Of a stretch of 64,000 bases of DNA, positions 15,954 to 24,963 are shown piece after piece; within the stretch, counting starts at the first letter, position 1; every line of letters begins with the position of its first letter. A program made the position numbers and the translations under genes. This DNA is from Asanoa ishikariensis (GTDB taxonomy: Bacteria > Actinomycetota > Actinomycetes > Mycobacteriales > Micromonosporaceae). Below the pieces are notes generated by a model, which searched no databases, was not told the origin of the DNA, and saw only the letters and a program-made list of their open reading frames with translations. Location of the stretch: NCBI RefSeq assembly GCF_900107455.1, contig NZ_FNQB01000004.1:320193-384192 (forward strand), read 5' to 3'.

Positions 15954-18900
15954 GCACCTTCGCACCGATCGCGATCGTCGGACGCGGCTGCGTGCTGCCC
16001 GGAGCGCACACCCCAGAACAGTTCTGGGACAACATCGCGTCAGCGCGGGTCAGCATCGACACCGTGCGCCACGCCGGCCTCGTCCGAGGCTTCGATCCCG
16101 GTGACTCCGCGTACGACCCCGCCCTGCGATGGGTGCTCCACGCGGGCCGGGCCGCGCTGCGCGAGGCAGGCGACCGCGCGCGGCCGGAGCGCAGTGGCCT
16201 CGTCCTCGGCAACCTCGGATATCCGAGCCGGAGCCTGGTGGCCTACGCGGAAAGCGTCTGGCGGGCCGACGACCCCGCAGACCCACGCGACCGGTTCTCG
16301 TCGGGTCTATGGGCCCATCAGGCCGCCAACGAGCTGAACCTGAAAGGTGGGTCGCTCGCCCTCGACGCGGCGTGCGCCTCCGCGCTCTACGCCATCAAGA
16401 TCGCCTGCGACCGGCTGCACGACGACACGGCCGACCTCATGCTCGCCGGAGCGGTCAGCGGCTGCGACGGGCAGATCATCAACTCGGGGTTCGCGGCCCT
16501 GGGCGCGCTGAGCCCGTCCGGCCGCAGCCGGCCCTTCCATCGCGGCGCCGACGGGCTCGTCCCCGCCGAGGGAACAGCCCTTGTGGCGCTGATGCGCTTG
16601 CGCGACGCGGTCGACCAGCGCGTCCCGGTGCTCGGCGTCATCCGCGGCATCGGACTCTCGAACGACGGCCGGACGGGCGGCTTCCTCGCGCCGGCGGAAG
16701 AGGGCCAACTCCGGGCCATGCACGCGGCGTACGCGCAGGCGGGTTTCGGTCCGGAGACCCTGGAGCTGCTGGAGTGCCACGCGACGGGTACACCGCTGGG
16801 CGACGCCGTCGAGGCCCGCTCGACGGCCCGCTTCTTCGGCGAGCGACCCGATCCACTGCCCATCGGCTCCGCTAAGTCCAATGTGGGCCATCTGCTGACC
16901 GCCTCGGGCGCGGCCGGTCTGCTCAAACTCCTGGCGGCCATGGACGACGGGACGTTCCCCGCCACGGCCGGCGCCGACGACCCGATCGACGACCTCCGCG
17001 ACGGCCCGCTGCGATTGTTGACCGCGAACGAACCATGGTCAGGCTCACGCCGACGCGCGGCAATCAGCGCGTTCGGCTTCGGCGGCAACAACGCCCACCT
17101 GATCGTCGAGGCGTACGACGGCGCACCGAAGACCTTCAGCGCACCGAAAGCGCCATCCGGGGTCGCGATCGTCGCCATCAGCGGCCGCGTCGGCGACGAC
17201 GCGCTCGAAGACGCTGTCCTGCGTGGCTGGACCCGGCGGCCAACCAAGAACGACATTGAGGTCGGGCTCGACGGCTTGCGCTACCCACCGCGCGACCTGC
17301 GCGAGACGCTGGGCCAGCAGGTGCTCGTGCTGGAAGTCGCCCGCGAGGCCGTCCAGGGGATCGACCTCCCGCCCGAGCGCACGGCCGTCCTGGTCGGGAT
17401 GGGCTGCGACCCGGAGACCGCCAGGGTGCGCGGTTTCGGCCCACCGCTGACCGCCGCCCGTGTCCTGGGCGCCATGGCCAACATCGCCGCCAACCGCATC
17501 GGCGGGCAGCTCGGCCTGTCCGGACCGGGCTTCGCGGTCTTCGCCGAGGAAGCCTCCGGCATCGTCGGCCTTGAACTGGCCGCCCGCGCGCTGCGGGCCG
17601 GCGAGGTGGACGCGGCTCTCGTCGGCGCGGTCGACCTCTCCGACGAGCCGGTGCACCGCGCCGCGATCGCGGAACTGGACCCGCTCGCCGAACCGGCCGA
17701 CGCGGCCGTCGTCGTCGTCCTCAAACGGCTCGACGACGCGCGGCGCGACGGTGACCGGGTCATCGCGGTGCTCGATCGCACCGACCGGCCGGCTGATTCG
17801 TTCCCCTCAGGTCTGTTCGGCGCGCCGCACGCCGCCCGTGGCCTGCTCGACGTGGCCGCTGCCGCGATCGCACTGCATCACCGCGCCTGGCCCGTCGCCG
17901 GGCAACGCGCGCAACCGCGTCTGGGCGAGACCACGGCCGAGGTCGTCACGTCCGTGCTGGGCGCGGCACCGACTCGCGTCCGCCTCCGGGCCGCGGACGC
18001 CGCTGTCTGGGCCACCGAGCCGGTACCCCGGCTGCACGTCTACTCGGGCGCGAACCGTGCGGAGGTGCTGGCCTCCCGCACCGAGAGTGACACCGGCCCG
18101 GCCCGCCTCGCCGTCGCCGCACGCGACTCCGCGCACCTGGCCGAGCAATTGCTGGCGGCCCGCGCGTGGCTCGACGGCACCGCGCTGCGGCCACCCGGTG
18201 TCGCCTTCCGCGAGCGGCCCATCGGCGGCGAGACAGCGTTCGTCTACACCAAGGGCTCGGCCTTCTACGCGGGCATGGGCTCCGACGTCGCGCTGGCGTT
18301 CGCGCCGCTGGCCGCCGGGATGGACGAGCACGCGCTGGTCTCGTGGCTCTACGAGGGGCGGGACGTACCCGACGACTCCCTGGACCAGATCCTCGCCGTG
18401 GGCTTCGTCGCGCGCCTGCACACCAGGATCACCCGCGAGGTGCTGGGGATCGAACCGCAGGCCGCGATCGGCTACTCGTCCGGCGAGTCGGCGGCCCTCG
18501 TGTCGCTGGGCGTGTGGAACGACGTGCCGGCCATGTCCGTCGACGCCCGCGCCAGCGGCCTTTTCACCCACGACCTGGGCGGCGACCTGCGCGCCGTGCG
18601 CCGCTTCTGGGCCCGGCACGGCATCACCGGGCAGCGGTGGGCCGGCTACCTCGTGTCGGCCGACGCGGAGCAGGTCCGGGCCATGCTCGCGGACGAGGCC
18701 GCCGTGCATCTGACGGCGGTCTGCGCCCCCGGCACCTGCGTGGTCGCCGGCGAGGAAGAGGCGTGCGCGGCTTTCGTCGCACGCTTCGACCCGGCCTCCC
18801 TTATCCGCATCCAGTACGACCTGGCGGCGCACGCCCCGGAACTGGTCGAGGTGCGTGACCGGTGGCACGCGCTGCACCGCCGCCCGACGACGAGCGTGCC

Positions 18901-21880
18901 GGGCATCCGGTTCTACCGGGGCGCGACCGGACAGTGGTACCACCCGACAGAGCAGACCGCCGCCGACGCCATCACCGAGCAGATGCTCTCCACGGTCGAC
19001 TTCCCCAAGGTCATCCAGAAGGCCTGGGACGACGGCGTACGCGTGTTCGTCGAGCACGGTCCCAGCGCGCTGTGCACCGGGTGGATCCGGCGCATCCTGG
19101 GCGAACGCGAGCACGTGGCGGTAGCCCTGGACACCGGGAAGGACCGCGGCCTGTGGTCGTTGTCGGCAGCGGTCGTGGAGCTGGCCGCCGCCGGCGTCCC
19201 GGTGCGCCACGACGCCCTCGCGACCTACCTCGAGAACGCCCGTCCCGTAAAGGCGCGAGGCCAGACGATCAGCGTGCCGAAACGTCTCGCGGCACCCGTC
19301 GAATACACCGTGATGGAGCCCGCCCCGGAGCTGGCTCCGATGCCGACCAGCCACCCTGCGCCGCGAGCCACCTCCCCGGCCGAGGCCTGGCGCGCATCGA
19401 TCACCGAGGCACACCACCAGTTCCTGGACCTCCAGGCCACCGCGCACAACCGGTTCCTGGCCGGACGGGCCGCGGCCCTCCGCGCGCTCGCCCCCGCCGC
19501 CACGCGCGAGCGCCCCGGCCCGCGGTTCGACCGCGCCCAGCTCGAACACCTCGCGAAGGGCCGGATCTCCGACCTGCTCGGCCCGATGTTCGCCGGACAG
19601 GACCTCGACGTGCGGCAGACCCGCATGCCCGGGCCGCCGCTGCTGCTCGCCGACCGGGTGGTCGGGATCGACGCCGCACCGGGCTCGCTTGGCAAGGGCA
19701 CCATCTGGACAGAGACCGATGTGGACACCGACGCGTGGTACCTCGACGCCGCCGGTCGCATGCCCCCCGGCCTGGTCGTCGAAGCGGGCCAGGCCGACCT
19801 GCTGCTGATCAGTTGGCTCGGTGCCGACCTGCACAACCGGGGCGAGCGGGTCTATCGCCTGCTGGGCAGCGACGTGACGTTCCACGCCTCGCCACCCGGA
19901 CCCGGAGCGACCCTCACCTTCGAGATCCGCGTCGTCGGGCACGTCGTGCACGGACCGGTCCGGCTGTTCTTCTTCGAGTACGACTGCCACGTCGGCGACA
20001 CCCTCCTGCTCACCGTCCGAGATGGACAGGCAGGCTTCTTCGACGACGACGAGCTCGCCAACACCGGCGGGGTCATCTGGGAACCGTCCAATCCTCCCTC
20101 CAACAAACCCCAAGACCCGCCCGCGATCCCATGCACGCGCACCGGGTTCGACAAGAACGCGGTCAGCGCCTTCGCCCAGGGCCGTCCCGCCGCTTGCTTC
20201 GGCCCCGGTTGGGAGCCGACCCTCGCCCATGTGCGCACGCCGCGGATCGGTGACGGGCGGCTCCGCCTGCTCGACGAGGTTCCCGTCTTCGACCCGACCG
20301 GTGGGCCGTGGGGCCGTGGCTACCTGCGGGCCGAGACGGCCGTCAGCCCGGACGACTGGTTCTTCGACGGCCACTTCCACAACGACCCGTGCATGCCCGG
20401 CACCCTGATGTCCGACGGCTGTCTGCAGGCCGTTTCCTTCTACCTCGCCGCCTGCGGCCACACGATCGCGCGCGACGGCTGGCGGTTCGAGCCGGTGCCC
20501 GGCCGCACCGCCCGGATGCGCTGCCGAGGCCAGGTCACCCCGGACAGCAAGCAGCTCACCTACGAGGTCTTCGTCTCGGAGGTGTCGGCCGGCCCCTACC
20601 CGACCGTCGTCGCGGACGTGCTCGTCACCGTCGACGGCGTCAAGGCCCTGCACGTCAACGACTGCGCCGTGCGGCTGGTGCCCGACTGGCCCCTTGAGCA
20701 CTGGCGACAGCTCGGACCGCCGACCGTCGCGCGTACCGCGGAACCGGTACCGCTGCACCGGCTCGGCGGCCTGGCCGGGCACCGCGACGCCGGACCCGTC
20801 GCCGAGGTCGCGGGCCTGTCGCTGGGCTACGCCTCGCTGCTCGCCTGCGCCTGGGGCAAGCCCACCGACGGGCTCGGACCGATGGCCGAGGCGTTCCTCG
20901 GCGCGCGGCGCGGACCACGCCTGCCCGGACCCCCGTACCACTTCATGAGCAGGATCGCCGCGGTCGACGGCCCGTACCAGGGGATGGCGGTCGGCAGTGC
21001 GGTCACGGCGGAGTACGATGTGCCCGACGAGGTCTGGTATTTCGCCGAGAACGCCGCACCCACGATGCCGGCCGCCGTCCTGATGGAGGTCGCCCTCCAA
21101 CCCTGTGGCTGGCTGGGCTGCTACGTCGGCAGCCCCACGCAGATCGACGCCGAACTGCTCTTCCGCAACCTCGACGGCGACCTGCGGGTGCTACGCGAGG
21201 TGCGGCCGGGCACCCGCCGCATCCGCACGCGGGCCGAGCTCACCGACGTGTCCCGGGCCGCCGGGATGATCATCGAGAGCTTCCGGATCGAGTGTCACGC
21301 CGACGGAGAGCCGCTGCTGCGCGGCACCGCCGTGTTCGGCTACTTCCTCACCACGGCGTTCGCCGAGCAGCCCGGCCTGCCACCGTCCCGCGCCGAGCTC
21401 GAGCGCCTGACCGAACCGTGCGAGAACGCCCCCGCGCTCTCCGGTCAGGCCGGGAGCATGCTGATGATGCTCGACCGGATCACCGGCTACTGGCCCGAGG
21501 GCGGGGCCGCCGGCCTCGGACGGGTGCGGGCCGAGAAGGACGTCGACCCCGACGAGTGGTTCTTCAAGGCCCATTTCTTCCAGGACCCCGTGATGCCCGG
21601 CTCGCTCGGTGTCGAGGCGGCCTGCCAGCTACTCCAGTGGTACGTGGCCGAGCGCGGCATCGGCGCCGACCTGCCCGGCGCCCGCTTCGAGCCCGTCGCC
21701 GTCGACGAGCCGTTGACGTGGACCTATCGCGGCCAGGTCGTGCCCACCGACCGCCTGGTCACCGTCGAGCTGGAGATCCTCGAGATCCGTGACCGGACCG
21801 TCTTCGCCACGGCCTGGCTCTGGATCGACGGCCGTCGCATCTACCGCATCGCCCGACTCGGCGCGAGGATGGTCGCATGA
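15950..21880 (+). CDS. pfaC: PfaC-like synthase: KS-CLF-AT-DH-DH
   Basis: A 1976-residue partner synthase. KS1 (1 to about 400) has Cys142 in DAACASA and intact histidines. A second KS-like region (about 400-640) is a chain-length-factor domain: the cysteine position is Glu534 (FAEEASG). AT (about 755-1080) has Ser843 in GYSSGE, a GYS variant like that of PfaB acyltransferases. The rest (about 1180-1976) holds two FabA-like double-hotdog dehydratase units, with His1475 in GHFHNDPCMPGTL and His1875 in AHFFQDPVMPGSL. This is the layout of PUFA-type subunits, here without the terminal acyltransferase found in myxobacterial Pfa3. FabA-type DHs can isomerise double bonds, which fits a cis-polyene product. 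GTG start inside the previous stop; ATGA overlap with the next gene. Confidence 0.9.
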   Translation: MSTFAPIAIVGRGCVLPGAHTPEQFWDNIASARVSIDTVRHAGLVRGFDPGDSAYDPALRWVLHAGRAALREAGDRARPERSGLVLGNLGYPSRSLVAYAESVWRADDPADPRDRFSSGLWAHQAANELNLKGGSLALDAACASALYAIKIACDRLHDDTADLMLAGAVSGCDGQIINSGFAALGALSPSGRSRPFHRGADGLVPAEGTALVALMRLRDAVDQRVPVLGVIRGIGLSNDGRTGGFLAPAEEGQLRAMHAAYAQAGFGPETLELLECHATGTPLGDAVEARSTARFFGERPDPLPIGSAKSNVGHLLTASGAAGLLKLLAAMDDGTFPATAGADDPIDDLRDGPLRLLTANEPWSGSRRRAAISAFGFGGNNAHLIVEAYDGAPKTFSAPKAPSGVAIVAISGRVGDDALEDAVLRGWTRRPTKNDIEVGLDGLRYPPRDLRETLGQQVLVLEVAREAVQGIDLPPERTAVLVGMGCDPETARVRGFGPPLTAARVLGAMANIAANRIGGQLGLSGPGFAVFAEEASGIVGLELAARALRAGEVDAALVGAVDLSDEPVHRAAIAELDPLAEPADAAVVVVLKRLDDARRDGDRVIAVLDRTDRPADSFPSGLFGAPHAARGLLDVAAAAIALHHRAWPVAGQRAQPRLGETTAEVVTSVLGAAPTRVRLRAADAAVWATEPVPRLHVYSGANRAEVLASRTESDTGPARLAVAARDSAHLAEQLLAARAWLDGTALRPPGVAFRERPIGGETAFVYTKGSAFYAGMGSDVALAFAPLAAGMDEHALVSWLYEGRDVPDDSLDQILAVGFVARLHTRITREVLGIEPQAAIGYSSGESAALVSLGVWNDVPAMSVDARASGLFTHDLGGDLRAVRRFWARHGITGQRWAGYLVSADAEQVRAMLADEAAVHLTAVCAPGTCVVAGEEEACAAFVARFDPASLIRIQYDLAAHAPELVEVRDRWHALHRRPTTSVPGIRFYRGATGQWYHPTEQTAADAITEQMLSTVDFPKVIQKAWDDGVRVFVEHGPSALCTGWIRRILGEREHVAVALDTGKDRGLWSLSAAVVELAAAGVPVRHDALATYLENARPVKARGQTISVPKRLAAPVEYTVMEPAPELAPMPTSHPAPRATSPAEAWRASITEAHHQFLDLQATAHNRFLAGRAAALRALAPAATRERPGPRFDRAQLEHLAKGRISDLLGPMFAGQDLDVRQTRMPGPPLLLADRVVGIDAAPGSLGKGTIWTETDVDTDAWYLDAAGRMPPGLVVEAGQADLLLISWLGADLHNRGERVYRLLGSDVTFHASPPGPGATLTFEIRVVGHVVHGPVRLFFFEYDCHVGDTLLLTVRDGQAGFFDDDELANTGGVIWEPSNPPSNKPQDPPAIPCTRTGFDKNAVSAFAQGRPAACFGPGWEPTLAHVRTPRIGDGRLRLLDEVPVFDPTGGPWGRGYLRAETAVSPDDWFFDGHFHNDPCMPGTLMSDGCLQAVSFYLAACGHTIARDGWRFEPVPGRTARMRCRGQVTPDSKQLTYEVFVSEVSAGPYPTVVADVLVTVDGVKALHVNDCAVRLVPDWPLEHWRQLGPPTVARTAEPVPLHRLGGLAGHRDAGPVAEVAGLSLGYASLLACAWGKPTDGLGPMAEAFLGARRGPRLPGPPYHFMSRIAAVDGPYQGMAVGSAVTAEYDVPDEVWYFAENAAPTMPAAVLMEVALQPCGWLGCYVGSPTQIDAELLFRNLDGDLRVLREVRPGTRRIRTRAELTDVSRAAGMIIESFRIECHADGEPLLRGTAVFGYFLTTAFAEQPGLPPSRAELERLTEPCENAPALSGQAGSMLMMLDRITGYWPEGGAAGLGRVRAEKDVDPDEWFFKAHFFQDPVMPGSLGVEAACQLLQWYVAERGIGADLPGARFEPVAVDEPLTWTYRGQVVPTDRLVTVELEILEIRDRTVFATAWLWIDGRRIYRIARLGARMVA

Positions 21881-23586
21881 AGCCCGGGGTCGGAATCGTC
21901 GAGGAGGCACACGCTGGCCACCTCGAGACCATGCTGGCGTACGTGGAGGGGCAGGCGCTGGACCGCCAGGAGACCTTCCACGAGTGGGAGGCCGAGCTGC
22001 CGCCCGACGCGCGCGCGGCGTTCGCCGGCCTGAAGGACTCGGACGCGATCCGCGCGAGCATCCTCGAAGCGTTCCCGGGGAACACTGTCCACAATGTCAG
22101 CGGCATGAACGAGGTCTACGTCTCGAACATGGGAGCCAAGGGCTCCGACCGGGCCTTTCTCCAGCAGCACATCGACGGGCCGTTCGGCCTCCTGCCGTTC
22201 GTGACGCTGCTGCGGTGCCTCGTCGTCGTGCGGGGCAACGACCGCGTCACGACGGTCTTCGCGGCGCAGAAGACCCAGAACACGCTCCGCACAGGGGAGT
22301 TCTGCTGGCTCGACTACAACCGGGACATCCACCACATCGTCAAGAGCGGCGAGCCGGACGACCTCCTGGACGACAGCCGCATCTGCCTCAAGGTGCACTA
22401 CGCGGTCGTCCCACGCTGGCTCGCGCCCATTCGTGGGCTGTTCGCGGGATGGAACGAGACCTACAACCGGCGGGCCCGGGACCTGTTCGTCGCCAGCAAG
22501 AACCCACAGTCCGCGATCGGCAGGTTCCTCGGCGGCATCGTCAACGCCGGCACGTTCCTCTACCCGCTGTTCTTCCAATACGTCGGCATCCTGAACCTGC
22601 TCGTCCTGCTGCTGTTCTGGGGCGTGACCTCAGGGCATCCGACCGAGCGGGTCTACCTCTTCAGCTTCGTCCACTACTTCCTGTACTTCGTCGCCCACCT
22701 GTTCCGCGCTGTCGAGCCCGGTAGGTTCGCGCGCGACGCGACACTGTTCCAGCTTGTCGCGCTGGGGACCCTGTTCTACCAATACGGGCGGACGGGGTTC
22801 GACGCGCCGTCGCTGGCCGTGGCGGCCCTCGGTTTCGGGCTGACCGGGCTCGCGTTCCTCCGGCTCGGCTCCGACCGCACGTACTTCGGCGCGGAGTTCG
22901 GCGTCGTGCCGCCGGGCAAGGTCGCGGGCTTCCCGTACGGGGTCATTCCGCATCCCATGATCGTCGGCAAGCTGGTCGGGTTCGCCGGACTCGCCCTGCA
23001 CGCCCCGTTCCGCGCGGCGTGGTGGCCGCTCCTGCTCGCCCATGTCGCGTGCTACGTGGTCGTCCTGTGCCAGGAGGTGGCCAACCGGCATGTGGGGGAC
23101 ACCTACCGTTTCGAGGCGACCTACCGCGACTTCGCCCGCTTCCACCAGCGGACAGGGAACGTCGTCGTCCACCTGTTCTCCACGGGCATCGGCCTGCTCG
23201 GCGTCTGCGGCCTCGTCGGTGCCGGGGCGCTCGCCCTCGGCGCGACGCCCTCGATGGCGGTGTCCTTCGCGGCGGTCCTCTACGCGTTCTTCTGCGCATA
23301 CACGGCACCCGACCAGACCGCGGTCGCGTCGATTCTCTACACAGGCTTCGTGCTCGCCGTCTACCTCAGCATTCCGACCCTCGGCTGGCTCATCTCGGCG
23401 GTGCTCGTCGTTGTCGGCTGGGTGGCTCAGGACGTGTCCCACATCGTGTTCCGCGAGCGGACCTATATGAGTTCCTACCAGCGCGGTCGTGGTGCCGTCG
23501 GGCAGTTCGTCCTCCACAGCGTCCTGCTCGTGCCACTGCTGTGCCGGGCGGCGTTCTTCCGGACGGCGCTCAGCCGAGCCGCCTGA
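21877..23586 (+). CDS. Fused membrane lipid enzyme: HxD domain, PEMT-like, Mpo1-like
   Basis: A 569-residue protein translationally coupled to the PfaC-like gene. Residues 1 to about 205 are soluble and contain QQHIDGPFG (His98, Asp100) and DIHHI (152-153), which could form an HxD...H iron site. From about 220 it is membrane-spanning. Residues about 330-400 resemble phospholipid N-methyltransferases (GFPYGVIPHPMIVGK). Residues about 410-535 resemble Mpo1/DUF962 2-hydroxy-fatty-acid dioxygenases: HQRTGN (His423, Asn428), His432, and WVAQDVSHIVFRER (His522). The role is inferred: tailoring of the synthase product or of a lipid carrying it, by oxidation and/or N-methylation. The last 17 bases overlap the convergent hydrolase gene. 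Confidence 0.65.
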   Translation: MKPGVGIVEEAHAGHLETMLAYVEGQALDRQETFHEWEAELPPDARAAFAGLKDSDAIRASILEAFPGNTVHNVSGMNEVYVSNMGAKGSDRAFLQQHIDGPFGLLPFVTLLRCLVVVRGNDRVTTVFAAQKTQNTLRTGEFCWLDYNRDIHHIVKSGEPDDLLDDSRICLKVHYAVVPRWLAPIRGLFAGWNETYNRRARDLFVASKNPQSAIGRFLGGIVNAGTFLYPLFFQYVGILNLLVLLLFWGVTSGHPTERVYLFSFVHYFLYFVAHLFRAVEPGRFARDATLFQLVALGTLFYQYGRTGFDAPSLAVAALGFGLTGLAFLRLGSDRTYFGAEFGVVPPGKVAGFPYGVIPHPMIVGKLVGFAGLALHAPFRAAWWPLLLAHVACYVVVLCQEVANRHVGDTYRFEATYRDFARFHQRTGNVVVHLFSTGIGLLGVCGLVGAGALALGATPSMAVSFAAVLYAFFCAYTAPDQTAVASILYTGFVLAVYLSIPTLGWLISAVLVVVGWVAQDVSHIVFRERTYMSSYQRGRGAVGQFVLHSVLLVPLLCRAAFFRTALSRAA

Positions 23587-24370
23587 CGGCGTGCAGGAGC
23601 TCCGCCGGTCGTTCGAAGGGGATCGCGTGACCGGTGTCCGCCAGGACCGTCAATCGCGCGTGCGGAAAGCACCGCGCGAGCACGTGTGAGTTGCGCGGCG
23701 CCAGCACGCGGTCGTCGGCGCCGACCAGCACCTCGACCGGCCCGCGAACAGCTCCCAGCCGAGCCGCGACGCGATGCGACGACATCGCCACCGCCTGCAA
23801 GAGCGAGTTGAGGCGCGAGTAGGGCTCCGCCCGCTGGATCTGGCGGAGTGGGGCCAATAGCTCGCGCGCGTTGCGTGCGTCGTGGACGAGCAGGCGGTCG
23901 CACATCGCCCACACGCTCACGTTCTTGGAGACGGCGGCCGCGACGGTGAGGGGCAGCGAGCGCAGGAACTCCGGTGACACGGCGTCGCCGCGGGCCGAGC
24001 TCGCCGACAGGACCAGTCCGCCGACGCTCGCCGGGTGCCGGAGGGCCAGGTGCTGCGCGACCATCCCGCCCATCGACTCACCCACCACGACCGCCGGCGC
24101 GTCCCCGACGCTGTCGCGCAGGACGGCGGCCACGTCGTCGGCCAGGGTGGCCAGGGTGTACGGCCGAAGCGAGCGCGCCGACTCGCCCGTGCCGCGGTGG
24201 TCGACGAGCACGACGCGGAAGGGAAGGGGTCCCACCCGATCGAGCCAGGGGATCCAACTGCTTCCGGACCGGCCGTAACCGGCCAGCAGCACGAGCGCGC
24301 GGTCGCTTGGATCGCCGGCGACCTGATAGGACAGCCGCACTCCGTCGCGGACCACCCAGTGGCGACGCAT
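23570..24370 (-). CDS. Alpha/beta hydrolase (esterase or thioesterase-like)
   Basis: A 266-residue alpha/beta-fold hydrolase. The nucleophile is Ser99 in the elbow GESMGG. The oxyanion region is LAGYGRSGSSW with the DHRGTGES strand-loop; the acid is in GADDRVLAPRNS and the base in DTGHAIPFERP. It is the last gene of the FAAL-btaA-btaB-like operon, and its ATG overlaps the previous stop (TGATG). In this setting it may release or edit acyl chains from ACPs, or hydrolyse a lipid ester. It has no signal peptide, so it acts in the cytoplasm. Confidence 0.85.
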   Translation of the reverse strand: MRRHWVVRDGVRLSYQVAGDPSDRALVLLAGYGRSGSSWIPWLDRVGPLPFRVVLVDHRGTGESARSLRPYTLATLADDVAAVLRDSVGDAPAVVVGESMGGMVAQHLALRHPASVGGLVLSASSARGDAVSPEFLRSLPLTVAAAVSKNVSVWAMCDRLLVHDARNARELLAPLRQIQRAEPYSRLNSLLQAVAMSSHRVAARLGAVRGPVEVLVGADDRVLAPRNSHVLARCFPHARLTVLADTGHAIPFERPAELLHAVRRLG

Positions 24371-24963
24371 CACGCCGTGAACCGCGCGACGACGTAATAG
24401 CGCAACGGGCCGTGCTCGACGTGGTCGGCGCCGTGGCGGTGCAGCAGGTCGTTCGGCACGGCCTCGACGTGGAACGCCGACAGGAACGGGCGCATGGCCC
24501 ATCCCGCGAGCTCCGAGAAGTCGACCACCCACAGCTCGCCGCCGGGCGCGAGGTGCCTGAGCGCGTTGTCGATCGCCCGGTCCTTGTCGACGAACATCGA
24601 CAGGCAGTACGACATGAGGATGCGCTGCGGCGGCGCACCCAGCACCGCACCGATGTCCCCGTCCTCGGCGAAGCCCGCGTCGATCCGCGCCCAGGGACAG
24701 CGGCGAAGGGCGTGCGCGCGCATGACCTCGCTCGCCTCCAGACCGCCGAGCGCCGCCTCCGGCCGCCGGCGGTGCAGCCGGGCGAGGTTGCGTCCGGTGC
24801 CCGGGCCGACCTCCACGAGCGTCGTCCAGTCATCGCTCGCGAGCAGGCGGTCGAGCACGCGGTCGCGGCCGAACAGGAAGTACTTCCGGGACGCGTCGTA
24901 GACGTGGTGGGTGAGCCGGTAGTACCGGTCGAGGAACGCGCGGTGGTCCGCCTCCCACGTCAT
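24370..24963 (-). CDS. BtaB-like SAM methyltransferase
   Basis: A 197-residue class I SAM-dependent methyltransferase. Motif I is VEVGPGTGRNLARL; later strands are RILMSYCLSMF and GGELWVVDFSELAGWAMRPFL. The N-terminal signature RAFLDRYYRLTHHVYDASRKYFLFGRD is typical of BtaB, which triply methylates the homoserine amine of diacylglyceryl-homoserine to give DGTS betaine lipid. Its ATG overlaps the stop of the BtaA-like gene (ATGA), and BtaA plus BtaB form a known pair in Rhodobacter-type betaine lipid synthesis. Substrate here could be a different homoserine ether or amine. Confidence 0.82.
   Translation of the reverse strand: MTWEADHRAFLDRYYRLTHHVYDASRKYFLFGRDRVLDRLLASDDWTTLVEVGPGTGRNLARLHRRRPEAALGGLEASEVMRAHALRRCPWARIDAGFAEDGDIGAVLGAPPQRILMSYCLSMFVDKDRAIDNALRHLAPGGELWVVDFSELAGWAMRPFLSAFHVEAVPNDLLHRHGADHVEHGPLRYYVVARFTA

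Noticed and set aside
17807-21100. 1097-codon minus-strand frame opposite the PfaC-like gene
   Set aside because: Shadow caused by high GC; composition is not protein-like and the plus strand carries intact KS, CLF, AT and DH motifs.
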